Shown in pieces: positions 51,964 to 60,008 of a stretch of 64,000 nucleotides of DNA. Position 1 is the stretch's first letter, and each line of letters starts with the position of its first letter. The notes below the pieces were generated by a model. The model was not told the origin of the DNA and made no database searches. It saw nothing but the letters and a program-made list of their open reading frames with translations. The stretch comes from Alectryocaccobium sp964389285 (lineage in GTDB: Bacteria > Bacillota > Clostridia > Lachnospirales > Lachnospiraceae): NCBI GenBank assembly GCA_964389285.1, contig CAYMCZ010000009.1, positions 1 through 64,000 of the forward strand, in the 5' to 3' direction. The translations under genes and the position numbers were made by a program.

Positions 51964-54900
51964 ATGGTTTACAGAATTTTCGTAGAAAAGAAAAATGAAC
52001 AGGCTCTTGAAGCGAAAGCTCTTTTTGGAGATGCCAAATCTCTTCTTGGGATATCTTCTCTCGAAAAAATCCGTATTTTTAACAGATACGATGCTGAAAA
52101 CATAACTCAGGAGCTGTTTGATTATTCTGTCAGGACAGTTTTTTCCGAGCCCCGGATCGATTATGTTTACGATGATCCTGATCTGACCGGCGCATATGTT
52201 TTCGCGGTCGAATACCTTCCGGGACAGTTTGACCAGAGAGCCGATTCGGCCGCTCAGTGTATTCAGCTTATTTCCCAGGGCGAACGTCCGCTTATTCGTT
52301 CCGCAAAAGTCTATGCTCTTTACGGCAGCCTTTCGGAAGCAGACATACTGGAAATCAAAAAATATGTCGTTAACCCCGTCGAATCCAGGATAGCTTCGCT
52401 TGAAAAGCCCGATACTCTTCAGGTTGTATATGAGATCCCTACTGCCGTCGAACTCCTTGAAGGCTTTACCGCTCTTGACCGCAGCGGCCTTGCTTCTTTT
52501 ATAAAAGAAAACGGTCTTGCGATGGATATCGAAGACATACTCTTCTGTCAGAAGTATTTTATTTCCGAAAAGCGCAACCCTACCATAACGGAAATAAAGA
52601 TGATCGATACCTACTGGTCAGACCACTGCCGTCATACCACATTCCTTACGGTTATTGACGATGTTAAATTCGAAGATGATCTGCTTCAAAATACGTACGA
52701 ACGGTATCTGAATGTCAGAAAAGAATTAGGACGTACCAAACCGGTATGTCTTATGGATATCGGCACCATAGCAGTCAAATATCTGAAGATGACCGGACAG
52801 CTTACAAAACTGGACGAGTCCGACGAAATCAATGCGTGTACGGTTAAAATAGAAATTGAAGCTGACGGAAAAAAAGAGCCGTGGCTGCTGCTTTTTAAAA
52901 ATGAAACACATAACCATCCTACTGAAATCGAACCTTTCGGAGGCGCTGCGACCTGTATAGGCGGCGCCATAAGGGATCCTCTCTCCGGCCGTTCTTATGT
53001 TTACGGCGCAATGCGTGTTACCGGAGCGGCGGATCCGACCGTTCCGGTCAGTGAAACCATTCCGGGAAAACTGCCACAGAGAAAAATTGTTACCACGGCT
53101 GCTGCCGGATATTCTTCGTACGGAAACCAGATTGGTCTTGCCACCGGCATAGTAGACGAGCTTTACCATCCCGGTTATGCGGCAAAACGTATGGAAATAG
53201 GTGCCGTAATAGCTGCCGCTCCGGCAGAAAACGTGCGGCGCGAAGTACCCGCCCCCGGCGATGTCATTATCCTGCTGGGCGGAGCTACCGGCAGGGACGG
53301 CATAGGTGGAGCTACGGGTTCTTCAAAGGCACATGATTCCCACTCGGTAGAAAACTGCGGGGCTGAGGTGCAAAAAGGAAATGCCCCCGAAGAAAGAAAA
53401 CTTCAGAGATTATTCAGGAATCCGACGGCCACAAAGATGATAAAACGCTGCAACGACTTCGGCGCAGGCGGAGTTTCGGTCGCAATCGGAGAACTTGCGG
53501 CCGGTCTTGATATCAATCTGGACGCCGTTCCCAAAAAATATGAAGGGCTTGACGGCACCGAACTCGCGATTTCGGAATCACAGGAGCGTATGGCTGTCGT
53601 TGTCGAAGCTAAAGACGAGGCGGCATTTCTTGCTCTCGCAAAAGAAGAAAATTTAAATGCCACTCCCGTAGCTAAAGTAAAAGCCGATCCGAGACTTACA
53701 ATGACCTGGAACGGAAATATTATCTGCGATATTTCCAGAGAATTTCTGGATTCAAACGGTGCGGACAAGCATACCGTGGCGGCTCCCGAAAAAGCCGCGT
53801 TATCCGTTCTTACATTACCGTCTCTGGATCTTTCCAAAGGTTTTGCCGAAAGCTATAAAATGGCTGTTGCCGATTTAAATATCTGCTCAAAAAGAGGTCT
53901 TGCCGAAAGGTTTGATTCCACCATAGGAGCAGGCACCGTACTTATGCCTTTCGGCGGAAAGCTGCAGCACACCCCGGCTCAGGCCATGGTACAAAAAATC
54001 TCGATGGAGAAAAAACATACAAATGACTGTTCACTTATGTCATGGGGTTATAATCCGTATCTTGCCGAGCAAAGCCCTTATCACAGCGCTTATATTGCCG
54101 TAATAGAATCCGTATGCAAGCTGATAGCTTCGGGTGCTGATTTTACGGACACATATCTGACTTTCCAGGAATACTTTGAAAAACTCGGCACCGACCCCAA
54201 AAAATGGGGCAAACCGTTTTCCGCGCTTTTGGGCGCATTCAGAGCTCAGATAGAGCTTGGCATAGGAGCCATAGGCGGAAAAGATTCCATGAGCGGAACA
54301 TTCGAAAAATTAAACGTGCCTCCTACGCTTGTTTCTTTCGCGGTTACCACGGCAAAAGCCGATGATATTGTATCTCCGGAGTTTAAAAAAGCAGGAAACC
54401 GGGTTTATCTTATCGCTCCCAAATACGATAAAGATCATCTTCCGTCCTGTGCTTCACTCCTTAAAATGTTTGAAGTAATTCCAAACCTGCTTCACTTAAG
54501 GCAGGCTTGCAGCTCTTATACATGCGGCATCGGCGGGCCTGCTGAAGCGGTATTTAAAATGGCCATCGGAAACGGTTTCGGCTTTAACTTCAATCCTGAA
54601 TTAGACGTTGACTATCTTTTCAGATACAGGTACGGCTCTTTTGTTACAGAACTCGCAAGCGGCGAAATTCCGCTTAGTGACGAATATGACGTGATTCTTC
54701 TCGGAACCGTTACGGATGACAATGCTTTCACTTTCGGCAGCGAATCCGTCAAAGGCGAAGAACTGCTCTCGGTTTATGAAAACCGCCTGGAATCGGTATT
54801 TCATTGCAACATACCGGACACAAAGGCGCCTGTTCAGGATTTTACGTATAAAGCATCCGAACGTTATACCTGCGCTCCTGCCCTGAAATCAGCCAGACCC

Positions 54901-55692
54901 AAGGTGCTTATACCCGCGTTTCCGGGTACGAACTGTGAATATGACAGCGCAAAGGTAATGCGCGATGCCGGAGCTGAGCCGGTAATAATTGTTATTAACA
55001 ACCTCAATGCCGAAGGCATACATGCTTCCATGGACAGGTTTTCCGCTGAACTGAAAACTTCACAGATGATCTTCATACCCGGCGGTTTTTCGGGCGGCGA
55101 CGAGCCTGACGGCAGCGGAAAGTTCATAACGGCATTTTTCAGAAACAGTGAAATAAAAGCCGGGGTTACCGATCTGCTTGAAAAACGCGACGGCCTGATA
55201 TGCGGCATCTGCAACGGTTTTCAGGCACTTATAAAATTAGGGCTTGTACCGTACGGACGTATTATTGACGCAGATGAAAACTCTCCTACACTTACGTTCA
55301 ACACTATCGCAAGACATCAGTCCCGGATAGTAAGGACGAGAATTGCGTCAAACAAATCTCCCTGGCTTTCTCTCATGGAGCCGGGCGATATAATCAGTGT
55401 CCCGATTTCACACGGGGAAGGTCGTTTTATAGCCGACGAAGCTCTTATTGAAAAAATGGCCGAAAACGGCCAGATCGCAACTCAGTATGTAGATCTTGAC
55501 GGACATGCTACGACTGATGTGCATTTCAATCCCAATAATTCCATGTATGCCATAGAAGGCATCACTTCGCCGGACGGCAGGGTTTTCGGTAAAATGGGAC
55601 ACAGCGAAAGAATCGGCTGCGGCCTTTATAAAAATGTTCCGGGTAATTACGACATCAGGATGTTTGAGGCTGCGGTAAAATATTTCAGATAA
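51964..55692 (+). CDS. purL: Phosphoribosylformylglycinamidine synthase, single-chain
   Basis: PurL converts FGAR and glutamine to FGAM. The start is ATG at 51964, placed seven bases after GGAG; a TTG at 51952 would swallow that ribosome binding site. The protein is 1242 residues, a single chain as in Proteobacteria and many Clostridia, whereas Bacillus splits it into PurS, PurQ and PurL. The N-terminal PurS-like part is followed by two synthase halves with YWSDHCRHTTF, FKNETHNHPTEIEPFGGA and GKDSMSG. A C-terminal glutaminase follows, with FPGTNCEYDS, the nucleophile in ICGICNGFQ, and HGEGRF. It is the last gene of the purine run; purC and purB are absent. Confidence 0.96.
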   Translation: MVYRIFVEKKNEQALEAKALFGDAKSLLGISSLEKIRIFNRYDAENITQELFDYSVRTVFSEPRIDYVYDDPDLTGAYVFAVEYLPGQFDQRADSAAQCIQLISQGERPLIRSAKVYALYGSLSEADILEIKKYVVNPVESRIASLEKPDTLQVVYEIPTAVELLEGFTALDRSGLASFIKENGLAMDIEDILFCQKYFISEKRNPTITEIKMIDTYWSDHCRHTTFLTVIDDVKFEDDLLQNTYERYLNVRKELGRTKPVCLMDIGTIAVKYLKMTGQLTKLDESDEINACTVKIEIEADGKKEPWLLLFKNETHNHPTEIEPFGGAATCIGGAIRDPLSGRSYVYGAMRVTGAADPTVPVSETIPGKLPQRKIVTTAAAGYSSYGNQIGLATGIVDELYHPGYAAKRMEIGAVIAAAPAENVRREVPAPGDVIILLGGATGRDGIGGATGSSKAHDSHSVENCGAEVQKGNAPEERKLQRLFRNPTATKMIKRCNDFGAGGVSVAIGELAAGLDINLDAVPKKYEGLDGTELAISESQERMAVVVEAKDEAAFLALAKEENLNATPVAKVKADPRLTMTWNGNIICDISREFLDSNGADKHTVAAPEKAALSVLTLPSLDLSKGFAESYKMAVADLNICSKRGLAERFDSTIGAGTVLMPFGGKLQHTPAQAMVQKISMEKKHTNDCSLMSWGYNPYLAEQSPYHSAYIAVIESVCKLIASGADFTDTYLTFQEYFEKLGTDPKKWGKPFSALLGAFRAQIELGIGAIGGKDSMSGTFEKLNVPPTLVSFAVTTAKADDIVSPEFKKAGNRVYLIAPKYDKDHLPSCASLLKMFEVIPNLLHLRQACSSYTCGIGGPAEAVFKMAIGNGFGFNFNPELDVDYLFRYRYGSFVTELASGEIPLSDEYDVILLGTVTDDNAFTFGSESVKGEELLSVYENRLESVFHCNIPDTKAPVQDFTYKASERYTCAPALKSARPKVLIPAFPGTNCEYDSAKVMRDAGAEPVIIVINNLNAEGIHASMDRFSAELKTSQMIFIPGGFSGGDEPDGSGKFITAFFRNSEIKAGVTDLLEKRDGLICGICNGFQALIKLGLVPYGRIIDADENSPTLTFNTIARHQSRIVRTRIASNKSPWLSLMEPGDIISVPISHGEGRFIADEALIEKMAENGQIATQYVDLDGHATTDVHFNPNNSMYAIEGITSPDGRVFGKMGHSERIGCGLYKNVPGNYDIRMFEAAVKYFR

Positions 55693-55706
55693 CTGCTGTT
55701 TTACAT

Positions 55707-55951
55707 AAGATCAGTGCTTTTATTTTACGCATAATAAAAAGAAAACTGCACGGAACACGCCGCGCTCTCTTCGCTTCACTTCTTTTCATCTGCATTGCGC
55801 CTCATTTGTTGAGGGTATTTCATTTGCAGAGCGTTAAGAAATGCGGCGCATACGGCGCGAGCACGAAAAAAAAGTGAAGCTCGTTCGCCGCGACTATCGT
55901 TCCATGCATGTTTTCTTTTTTTATATGCTTCAAAAAATAAGCACTGATCTT
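55707..55951. repeat. 245-bp imperfect inverted repeat, MITE-like
   Basis: The ends are a perfect 13-bp inverted repeat, AAGATCAGTGCTT (55707-55719) and its complement (55939-55951). Inside, the two halves stay similar in inverted orientation nearly to the middle. Matched pairs include AAAAGAAAAC with its complement, GCTTCACTT with AAGTGAAG, and TGCGCC with GGCGCA around 55793-55855. The whole could fold into one long hairpin. It contains no credible gene. It fills the space between the convergent purL and STT3 genes. A miniature transposable element or a large bidirectional terminator are the main options; no target-site duplication is evident. Confidence 0.72.
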
Positions 55952-55975
55952 TGCAGACCCGGCGGCGCATGTCCG

Positions 55976-58111
55976 CTAACTGCCGTAAACTACACGCCAG
56001 ACCTGCACATTTCTTATGCCGTCGTTTTGTTGATAAACGATTTCAAAACAGTTCCCCCCGTTTCTATCAAAAAACAGTCTCCAAAGAGTTTCCGTCTTAC
56101 GCTTATCAAAAAATCTTTGTACTTCTTCATCTTCTGTTTCATTCATAAGACGTCCGTCCGGAGTCGAATTATATGTAGTATATGTCGGAGGAGCCTGTTC
56201 TCCCGAAAAATCCCAACCGCCGTAGTATTCTATCCACGCAATCTGTCTCATCATTTTATCGGTGACAATCAGATATATCTCACTTTGCTCTGCAGGGTGT
56301 ACAAGCCTTTCCGCTTCGGCGGCTTCTGTCTCAGTCAGACCATAATTATCTTCAAAAAGTAAAACTGCGCTGTCTTTATCCAACGGGATTGCCGATAAAA
56401 CCGCTTCCACGCCCCTTTGAGGGCCGATTATTTCCATAAGATACTCTGCCGCTTTGTTTCCCGAAACCGAAAGCATTTTAAAAATGCCCTGTGACAGGCT
56501 CAGGTTATCGGTTGTAAGTGCTTTTCCTATAAGGATTGCCCGGACAGGATCCTGTGAACCTCCGTCCCAAAATGCCGGATGACCGGACTCGGCTTCATAA
56601 TAATACCCGAGATCCCACCACGAAGCGATTACAGCATCGGGACTTTCCGAATTTTCTTTTATCCAATCCATGGCTCCCGCCGAAGAATCGGTTACATCCG
56701 GAACGAGCGACATGCTCATACGAACCGATCCCCATACCGGCAAAAGAACTACAGCTGCGCAAAGAACCGCGGATAATAAAACCTTAATCCCTTCGGAGGC
56801 GGGTCTTATTTCAAAGCTTTTATTTAAAAACCAGCCGACTGCCGCTCCCGCCAGTATGCCGACGGGAACAGCCAGATGTTCGGTGAAACGCGTTCCCATC
56901 CTGACCGCATATAAACCTCCCGCCAGCCAGACTGCAAGCACCGCAAGATATAGCACGCTCGGACGGCGCCCCATTGCAACGGCACTGCCGTTTACGTTTT
57001 TCTTTATGCTTTTAAAAATTAATACTATTACACCGCATACACAAAGTCCGGCAGAAATAATAACTCCAATTCCGTTTAATACCGTTGTTTTTGCGCCCGG
57101 TGTATATGACATAAACCATTGAAGTGCGTTCGAAGGGAAAAAGCTATTTACCTTAAGCTCGGAAATCGAAATAAAAAGATTCGGCATAACATTCGAAGCG
57201 GTAATATCCTGTGCTGTCGTAAAAGCCTGCGAGAAATTATCAAAAAACGAACTACCGTAAACCGGCAAAAGCATCAGCACCGAAAAACCGATACATAAGA
57301 TAAAGGAGATAAATTCAGGCTGACGGAGAAAAAAACGGGTGTCGGATTTTTTTTCTTTTCCAAATGATAAGGATATAATAAGAATGATAAGAAATATAAG
57401 TCCGCCGGTAAGCGTAAGCAAAGAAAATACAAACGAATATGCAGACCAGCATAGAGAATATGTCAGTACAACCAAAGCAAAGAGCAACGAAAAAAGGATG
57501 CGCCGAATAACGGTTTTCGCCCTGAATGACTCCGTAAGAAACAATATCAGCAGCACGTCCATAAGGACGAGAAACATGTCTGTATCAAATCGCCCCGCAG
57601 TAGTTCGTGATACGTAAGAAGAAGCGCACGCAACCAGAATCCCGGAAACAAATCCCGCAGCAGTTCCTCCCAGCCTTTTCCCGAGAATAAACGCCGCAAG
57701 GGCTGCAACTGCCGACATGCATGCCGCAATCCAGAATTCGACCATATATAATTCCGTCCCGAAAACAGGATTGAGTATGCGCCAGACAAATGAAGTAAGG
57801 ACAATTATTCCCGGCTGATACTCCGCGCTGCGGCCCTCGGGATAAAAACTCTTTGTGTCCCATTCCATACCGTTTTCGTCAACGCCGTCACCCAAAGTAC
57901 CGTAATTCAGATAATTATCCGTAAGCCTGACATGATAATATGAGTCAGGATCAATTAAGTACGGAAGACCGTTTTCATTGATATAGGAATTGCGATTTTC
58001 CTCCGAAACATTCGGCAAAGCAGAAGAAGGCAGCCGCACAATAACTGCGGCTGCCATAACCGAAATAATACAGATAAATAGTATTAATACGCTTCGTCCT
58101 CTTTGTTTCAT
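55976..58111 (-). CDS. STT3/PglB/AglB-type oligosaccharyltransferase
   Basis: This enzyme class transfers a lipid-linked oligosaccharide to asparagine in N-X-S/T sequons on the outer membrane face. The protein is 711 residues. About twelve helices precede a soluble C-terminal domain (about 470-711). All family motifs are visible: the first acidic motif D54-P-D56 (IDPDSYYH), a second D176-x-D178 (GRFDTDMF), the loop motif S315-I-S-E318, R408 in TRFTEHLA, and W498-W-D-L-G-Y-Y-Y (the WWD signature). The start lies seven bases after the stop of the sequon-rich protein gene, with GGAAGG inside that gene. So both come from one promoter. Such enzymes are well known in Campylobacter and archaea but rarely described in Firmicutes. 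No glycan-assembly genes are adjacent. Confidence 0.92.
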   Translation of the reverse strand: MKQRGRSVLILFICIISVMAAAVIVRLPSSALPNVSEENRNSYINENGLPYLIDPDSYYHVRLTDNYLNYGTLGDGVDENGMEWDTKSFYPEGRSAEYQPGIIVLTSFVWRILNPVFGTELYMVEFWIAACMSAVAALAAFILGKRLGGTAAGFVSGILVACASSYVSRTTAGRFDTDMFLVLMDVLLILFLTESFRAKTVIRRILFSLLFALVVLTYSLCWSAYSFVFSLLTLTGGLIFLIILIISLSFGKEKKSDTRFFLRQPEFISFILCIGFSVLMLLPVYGSSFFDNFSQAFTTAQDITASNVMPNLFISISELKVNSFFPSNALQWFMSYTPGAKTTVLNGIGVIISAGLCVCGVIVLIFKSIKKNVNGSAVAMGRRPSVLYLAVLAVWLAGGLYAVRMGTRFTEHLAVPVGILAGAAVGWFLNKSFEIRPASEGIKVLLSAVLCAAVVLLPVWGSVRMSMSLVPDVTDSSAGAMDWIKENSESPDAVIASWWDLGYYYEAESGHPAFWDGGSQDPVRAILIGKALTTDNLSLSQGIFKMLSVSGNKAAEYLMEIIGPQRGVEAVLSAIPLDKDSAVLLFEDNYGLTETEAAEAERLVHPAEQSEIYLIVTDKMMRQIAWIEYYGGWDFSGEQAPPTYTTYNSTPDGRLMNETEDEEVQRFFDKRKTETLWRLFFDRNGGNCFEIVYQQNDGIRNVQVWRVVYGS

Positions 58112-58117
58112 AAAATC

Positions 58118-58696
58118 TTACCTTCCGGATTTTTTGGGTCTCCAGAAGAAAGCGAGGAAGAATGCTAAAACAGCGAAACCTACCGCTAAAATCACGGGCA
58201 ATGCAGAAGTCGCAGGTCCGGTAGCAGGTGATTTCTTAGCTGTTGAAGAAGCAGCGTTTGCGGAAGCTGACTTTGTTGCGGAAGAATTCGAACTGTCAGT
58301 TGAATTAACGGCGGTATCATTCACAGCGGGATCAGCATCAGATGTAGAATTAATGCTTGTATCGTTTCCTGCGGGATCAACATCAGACGTACCATTAATA
58401 TCTGTATTGTTTCCTGCGGGGTCAACATCAGATGTACCATTAATATCTGTATTGTTTCCTGCGGGATCAACATCGGTTGTTCCGTTTGTAGGCGTATCTA
58501 TATAAGTATTATTCATGACCGGAATAACATTATCAACATAATCAACTGTCACTGTAATATTCTGATCTATACCGTCGTCTATTACACTAATAACATCTCC
58601 GTTCTGATCAAGATAAATTGTAGCCATTACATTTGTAGCAAAAAACAGCGACATAACAACGGCCGCAAGTACCATAATTATTTTTTTCTTATTCAT
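58118..58696 (-). CDS. Exported sequon-rich repeat protein with sortase-like tail, putative N-glycosylation substrate
   Basis: The protein is 192 residues and matches no family I know. A signal peptide (1-25, ending NVMA) is followed by a short domain (26-70) and four tandem 15-residue repeats (75-134) of DVDPAGNNTDINGTS type. A Ser/Ala/Lys linker leads to SPATG (156-160), a hydrophobic helix (about 164-185) and the basic end RPKKSGR. That tail resembles a sortase cell-wall signal of xPxTG type. Twelve N-X-S/T sequons start at residues 46, 62, 71, 81, 86, 96, 101, 111, 116, 126, 131 and 137. Three of them (46, 86, 101) have Asp at position -2 as bacterial PglB prefers; the first reads DQNIT. 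The ATG has AGGAGG upstream. The gene is directly upstream of the STT3 gene, so it is the likely dedicated substrate; that is inference. Confidence 0.88.
   Translation of the reverse strand: MNKKKIIMVLAAVVMSLFFATNVMATIYLDQNGDVISVIDDGIDQNITVTVDYVDNVIPVMNNTYIDTPTNGTTDVDPAGNNTDINGTSDVDPAGNNTDINGTSDVDPAGNDTSINSTSDADPAVNDTAVNSTDSSNSSATKSASANAASSTAKKSPATGPATSALPVILAVGFAVLAFFLAFFWRPKKSGR
58295..58474 (-). repeat. Four 45-bp tandem repeats within the sequon-rich gene
   Basis: The repeats encode 15 residues each (residues 75-89, 90-104, 105-119, 120-134). The first two are identical in protein sequence; the fourth is the most diverged. Each unit places sequons at its positions 7 and 12. Confidence 0.92.
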
Positions 58697-58740
58697 AAAA
58701 ACCTCCTGTCCGGATAATAAACCCTAAAAAACGTTAGTCT

Positions 58741-58777
58741 TTTGTTTGTATTATATAATAATTACAAACAAAGTCAA
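58741..58777 (-). promoter_or_regulatory. Promoter with embedded palindrome for the STT3 operon
   Basis: On the minus strand TTGACT (58777-58772), a 16-base spacer and TATAAT (58755-58750) lie 54 bases before the ATG. An inverted repeat TTTGTTTGTA-N12-TACAAACAAA (58741-58772) covers the -10 box and spacer and touches the -35 box, the position of a repressor operator. No regulator gene is adjacent. Confidence 0.75.
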
Positions 58778-58781
58778 GGGT

Positions 58782-59852
58782 TCAATTCCCCTGATATATT
58801 TCTTTTACAAGCTCAAACGCATCGGAAAGATCGTATGTTTCCTGCTCTGAGGCTACATGTCTGAGCGCGGCTTCCGTCTCGTTTTCCGATAGGCCGTTGT
58901 TTTTTGCCGTGATGAGGTGGGATTTAAGAATACTGCCGCTGATCCCTTGTGTGATTAGGAGCGTCAGCGTTAGGAGATTCTTTGTTTTTATATCCAGTAT
59001 ATTTTCATTTCGAGCATCTCCGTCCACGATATCCTCAAACAGATTATCATTGAGTGCCGATTGGAATTCTTCAAGCTCATATTCTTCAAATTCCAAATGA
59101 GACGCTCCGAGATTTTCAAGTATCTTTTCCGTGGTTTTGCCTCCCGTAAGGGGAACTGTCTTTGGATGTCTGTGTAAGAGCCATGCCAGCGCTATCTGGG
59201 AAGGCGCGGCGTCTTTTCTTGCGCTGAAGTCTTTTATGATATCTATTGAATGGATATCCTCGCAGACAAAAGAAATCGGAACGACTCCTATATTATTTTC
59301 CCGGCAGTATGATAAAAGCTCCTGTGATGAGTCTTCTTCAATAGTATTATGCGGAATCTTAACCGCGGTAACCTGTGCGGCACCGTGAGCTTCTTTCAGA
59401 ATGTTAATATCGACCAGTGAAAGCCCCCATCCGCCTATAAGTCCGGATTTTATGAGTTTGGCCATCACTGCTGCAACGGTTTCTATCGGCATCCCGTCTT
59501 TGATGCCGTGGATATAAAACAGATCTATATAATCTGTCTGCATTCTTTTAAGAGACGCATCCAGCCCTTCTTTGATAAGAGTTTCAAGCTCTGTTACATC
59601 CGAACTTTTTGCTTCCAGACAAAAGCCCGCAGCCAATACCACATTCCTTCTGAAATCTTTTACGGCTTCTCCCAGAAGTTTTTCATTATCTTCGAAAGAA
59701 TCAAGCTGCCCCGTATCAGGTTGTGAAGCATCAAAAAACGTACATCCCGCATCATATGCTTTTCGGATTGACTTTATTGTATGCTCATTTTCAGACATAC
59801 AGGCTATACCGATTTCAGATACACGCAGATTTCCTATATTTCTTTTTTTCAT
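58782..59852 (-). CDS. Aldo-keto reductase-like protein fused to a CMD-like domain
   Basis: The ATG at 59852 is preferred, with AAGGGA about nine bases upstream; a TTG at 59873 is the alternative. The protein is 356 residues. Residues 1-270 have the aldo-keto reductase barrel pattern (IGNLRVSEIG, NEKLLGEAV, IALAWLLHRHP). The catalytic tetrad is incomplete: D41 and H115 are present, but the usual Tyr is D46 and the usual Lys is G76. Residues 287-335 resemble a carboxymuconolactone decarboxylase domain (DIKTKNLLTLTLL, SHLITAKNNGLSENETEAAL) without redox cysteines. The fusion suggests a non-canonical or inactive protein; no function can be assigned. It is divergent from cobT. Confidence 0.82.
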   Translation of the reverse strand: MKKRNIGNLRVSEIGIACMSENEHTIKSIRKAYDAGCTFFDASQPDTGQLDSFEDNEKLLGEAVKDFRRNVVLAAGFCLEAKSSDVTELETLIKEGLDASLKRMQTDYIDLFYIHGIKDGMPIETVAAVMAKLIKSGLIGGWGLSLVDINILKEAHGAAQVTAVKIPHNTIEEDSSQELLSYCRENNIGVVPISFVCEDIHSIDIIKDFSARKDAAPSQIALAWLLHRHPKTVPLTGGKTTEKILENLGASHLEFEEYELEEFQSALNDNLFEDIVDGDARNENILDIKTKNLLTLTLLITQGISGSILKSHLITAKNNGLSENETEAALRHVASEQETYDLSDAFELVKEIYQGN

Positions 59853-59886
59853 GTGTTCAGTTCCCTTCAGCAATATTTCATAATTA

Positions 59887-59914
59887 ATTATATATACATA
59901 AATCCAAATGGCAA
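59887..59914 (-). promoter_or_regulatory. Promoter of the aldo-keto reductase-like gene
   Basis: On the minus strand TTGCCA (59914-59909), a 16-base spacer and TATAAT (59892-59887) lie 35 bases before the ATG. It is divergent from the cobT promoter. Confidence 0.65.
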
Positions 59915-59931
59915 TATCAAAAACATGCAGG

Positions 59932-59960
59932 TTGTAAGTTTTGAGATTATGTCTTATAAT
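59932..59960 (+). promoter_or_regulatory. cobT operon promoter
   Basis: TTGTAA (59932-59937), a 17-base spacer and TATAAT (59955-59960) lie 49 bases before the cobT ATG. The short leader shows no cobalamin riboswitch. Confidence 0.75.
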
Positions 59961-60008
59961 TATTACTGTTTAATTAATTATTTAACCTTAAGCAGAAAAG
60001 AGGCAATA

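Noticed and set aside
55841..56362. 173-codon plus-strand open frame crossing the 245-bp palindrome into the STT3 gene
   Set aside because: It overlaps the conserved C-terminus of the STT3 protein and the inverted repeat, and its composition is not protein-like.
59853..60008. Cobalamin riboswitch before cobT
   Set aside because: The intergenic region is about 155 bases with two promoters, and no B12-box-like sequence or room for the full element is visible.
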